This document shows positions 61,177 to 64,000 of a DNA stretch of 64,000 nt, piece by piece. Made by a program: the position numbers and the translations under genes. This DNA is from Nitrospira sp. (GTDB taxonomy: Bacteria > Nitrospirota > Nitrospiria > Nitrospirales > Nitrospiraceae), in NCBI GenBank assembly GCA_024760525.1, contig CP060499.1, forward strand, positions 620,001 to 684,000, written 5' to 3'. Positions within the stretch are counted from its first letter, which is position 1. Every line of letters begins with the position of its first letter. The notes under the pieces are model-generated. The model searched no databases and was not told where the DNA came from. It saw only the letters and a program-made list of their open reading frames with translations.

Positions 61177-62070
61177 ATGAGTGACCTCTCGATCAGATTG
61201 CTTCTGGTGTGGTGCTGCTGGTCGGGGTCGGCCTTCCTCGCAGAAGCCTCGGCCATCTCGTCGAATGAAGAGCGGAGTGCGGGCCAGACATGGGTACGTC
61301 TCATCGATGACGTGGAACGCTTACGATTGCCGACTAAGTTTTTGAAAGCGCTCCCATCTGATTTTATTCATTTCGAATTCGATGATCTTCGGACCTACGC
61401 CGCCGAATACCATCTCGGTGAGCATCGAATGGTCCTTAATCGGTCGTTGTCATTTAACGCCGCTGGAAGGACGCTCAAACCGCTTGGCAAGATGACACAC
61501 AAGGAGTTGGAAGTGCTCTATCATGAACTGTTCCATGCCTATATGGACTACTTGGCAGTCAGTGAGACCGGCCAGCGCTCCGAAGGACTCCTGCGCTTCG
61601 CGAGAGAGTGGCAAGCCTGTCGATATGGAGAAGTCGAGATCACTCCGATCGCCCAGCGAAAAGATGAGACGGAATCGCGCTACTTGACGCCGGGAGAGTC
61701 GTGGGAAGCGCTCAATGAAACGTGGGCGGTCTTCATTGGTTGGGCGGTGTGGAACCAGCTTGAAGTGCAGCGCCAGATCGGCAAATCAATGTTTCAAGAG
61801 CGGCGACAGGGCGATGAATGGACACGCCGATTCCACGTGGCATTTGAGAACGGAGAGCTTCGTGGGTATTACGTCCCAGAAGATCCCGATGAACGGCGCC
61901 TCGCGCAGAAGAGATATTTGAGCAAGCCGTCTCAGCTCAGCATGGAGGAGGCGATACTCTTAATGAGGCAAGCGCTTGGTTTTCAATATGATTTTATTGA
62001 TCGATTGGAAACGTTGCCTGGATTCTCCAGGGTCACAAACTGTCCGAGTTCCAATGACACGACAAATTAA
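61177..62070 (+). CDS. secreted HExxH putative metallopeptidase
   Basis: A 297-residue protein with a signal (LLLVWCCWSGSAFLAEASA) and one HExxH motif, HELFH, about residue 140, with ETWAVFIGW about 70 residues later that could give the third zinc ligand. Start ATG 61177 lies after the helicase stop; no clear ribosome binding site. Family not recognised beyond the gluzincin-like motif. Periplasmic. Confidence 0.65.
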   Translation: MSDLSIRLLLVWCCWSGSAFLAEASAISSNEERSAGQTWVRLIDDVERLRLPTKFLKALPSDFIHFEFDDLRTYAAEYHLGEHRMVLNRSLSFNAAGRTLKPLGKMTHKELEVLYHELFHAYMDYLAVSETGQRSEGLLRFAREWQACRYGEVEITPIAQRKDETESRYLTPGESWEALNETWAVFIGWAVWNQLEVQRQIGKSMFQERRQGDEWTRRFHVAFENGELRGYYVPEDPDERRLAQKRYLSKPSQLSMEEAILLMRQALGFQYDFIDRLETLPGFSRVTNCPSSNDTTN

Positions 62071-62094
62071 AAGGACCCGAGCCGAATTCTCCTC

Positions 62095-62123
62095 TTGACA
62101 CGGAGAAAGTTCATCAATAGAAT
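62095..62123 (+). promoter_or_regulatory. sigma-70 promoter of the tRNA-tuf unit
   Basis: TTGACA (62095-62100), exactly 17 bp, TAGAAT (62118-62123). It faces the tRNA-Tyr gene; start expected near 62130. Confidence 0.8.
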
Positions 62124-62295
62124 CCAGCATTTCGTGATCTAGCCTGTCCGAGCACCTCAGCGGATCAATCTTCAATGATTCGAGAAAGAGAGTTGTGCGC
62201 GGGTAGGCCTACTTGTCTTTGTTGAACGATTGGTCGGTGAGAACGTCCTCTATTTGTGCTGCAAATTTGGTTTGCATAGAACAATGAAACATTGC

Positions 62296-62381
62296 GGGCA
62301 GGTACCCAAGCGGCCAAAGGGGGCAGACTGTAAATCTGCTGGCTTATGTCTTCCAAGGTTCGAATCCTTGCCTGCCCACCA
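62296..62381 (+). tRNA. tRNA-Tyr (anticodon GTA)
   Basis: GGGCAGG (62296-62302) pairs with CCTGCCC (62371-62377), then A and encoded CCA. Anticodon stem GCAGA/TCTGC with loop CTGTAAA; long variable arm, as for class II tRNA-Tyr. Confidence 0.97.
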
Positions 62382-62623
62382 AACCAAGCTTCGCTCGTTC
62401 CGGCGAGCGTGCAAGTGGGCGAGCCGGATAGGCGCCTCCAGTGGTTGGGTTTTTCATAAGCTTGCTCGACCGGGAGCCGATCATATTGTTCTTGGCGACG
62501 GGATAAGATCTGCAAGTTTGTTTATGGGCTCGCTCGTACCGGGGAGCTTCAGAGCGGGCGAGTCAGAAGCGTACCTTAAGAGTTTTGGTTTGAATCGATA
62601 TGTGAGTGAAGAAGGGAAAGTAG

Positions 62624-62698
62624 GCGGGCGTAGCTCAGTGGTAGAGTTCCAGCCTTCCAAGCTGGCTGTCGTGGGTTCAAATCCCATCGCCCGCTCCA
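62624..62698 (+). tRNA. tRNA-Gly (anticodon TCC)
   Basis: GCGGGCG (62624-62630) pairs with CGCCCGC (62688-62694), discriminator T, encoded CCA. Anticodon stem CCAGC/GCTGG, loop CTTCCAA. Confidence 0.97.
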
Positions 62699-62797
62699 AA
62701 AAGCTGGTGCTAGGGCGGTAAGAGTCAACGTCAAGCGTCGTGGTTGAAATAGATTGAGGAGAGCCTGGTTGCACGAATGACCCTTGACGCGCCGAAT

Positions 62798-62873
62798 GCC
62801 CACGTAGCTCAGTTGGTAGAGCACGTCCTTGGTAAGGACGAGGTCACGCGTTCGATCCGCGTCGTGGGCTCCA
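62798..62873 (+). tRNA. tRNA-Thr (anticodon GGT)
   Basis: GCCCACG (62798-62804) pairs with CGTGGGC (62863-62869), discriminator T, encoded CCA. Anticodon stem CGTCC/GGACG, loop TTGGTAA. Confidence 0.97.
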
Positions 62874-63037
62874 TACCGCGCTTGACACCATCGGGAGCCA
62901 AGTAGGAGTGATCTTAGCGGTCGACTAGACGCCTCGTGTGTTGGGTTTTTGGTTTTATGTAGGACTGCTGGATTCGAAGCGCAGGCACGGAGCACGGCGG
63001 GATTTTACCTTTTGTGTTTTAGACAAAGGAGTGGGGT

Positions 63038-64000
<963 letters not shown>

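Noticed and set aside
62481..62995. Two minus-strand frames across the tRNA-Gly/tRNA-Thr region
   Set aside because: Phrases such as GFEPTTASLEGWNSTTELRPP and SGRWDLNPRQPAWKAGTLPL are known artefacts of antisense tRNA translation.

Overview
The window reads as a chromosomal segment of a Nitrospira-like bacterium (phylum Nitrospirota). This assignment is an inference. It rests on the EF-Tu sequence at the right edge, a moderate-to-high GC coding style, and a mix of housekeeping genes with many small secreted or lipid-anchored proteins of the kind seen in nitrite-oxidising Nitrospira. No nitrification gene lies in the window, so the lifestyle cannot be read from it directly.

Layout. 0.6-2.6 kb: a minus-strand regulatory cluster (zinc-ribbon protein, stand-alone receiver, Crp/Fnr-type regulator). 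2.9-7.8 kb: a tRNA-Leu gene and a second, decayed copy of its 3' half bracket about 4.8 kb. That segment holds three small orphan genes and an overlapping pair, a uracil-DNA-glycosylase-like protein and an amidohydrolase; it looks like an old integrated element. 7.9-15.4 kb: small envelope proteins, polA, nth, rpsU and a fused formiminotransferase-cyclodeaminase. 15.5-17.6 kb: a TusA/DsrE2 sulfur-carrier pair, divergent from a Rieske oxygenase. 17.7-25.4 kb: a CPA2 antiporter, a nucleotide-sugar epimerase, an MBL-fold hydrolase with a glyoxalase-like partner, and a uroporphyrinogen-III synthase-like gene. 25.6-31.6 kb: a large lipoprotein, a toxin-antitoxin pair caught between two copies of an alcohol dehydrogenase 3' end, a YceI protein and a TonB-like protein.

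31.7-38.2 kb is plus-strand housekeeping: tdh-kbl (threonine to glycine), then rplI, glyA, nrdR and a two-component system whose kinase carries an N-terminal Rossmann nucleotide-binding domain in place of a usual sensor. tdh, kbl and glyA together give a route from threonine to glycine and one-carbon units; the formiminotransferase-cyclodeaminase also feeds the folate pool.

38.4-46.2 kb is the most unusual part: four consecutive minus-strand lipoproteins built almost wholly from cadherin-like beta-sandwich repeats (4, 5, 6 and 5 repeats). At least three have near-identical promoters (TTGACC, 17-18 bp, TATACA or TATACG). All four share a leader motif with small inverted repeats that keep pairing despite sequence change. 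Behind them lies a Gld-type ABC exporter operon (ATPase, permease, GldG-like, DUF4340).

51.5-62.1 kb holds an RlpA-like lipoprotein, two HEAT-repeat proteins, a glucan phosphorylase, a DUF4112 protein, a UvrD/Rep helicase and a secreted HExxH protein. The window ends in a tRNA-Tyr, tRNA-Gly, tRNA-Thr, tuf array behind a near-consensus sigma-70 promoter; tuf runs off the right edge.
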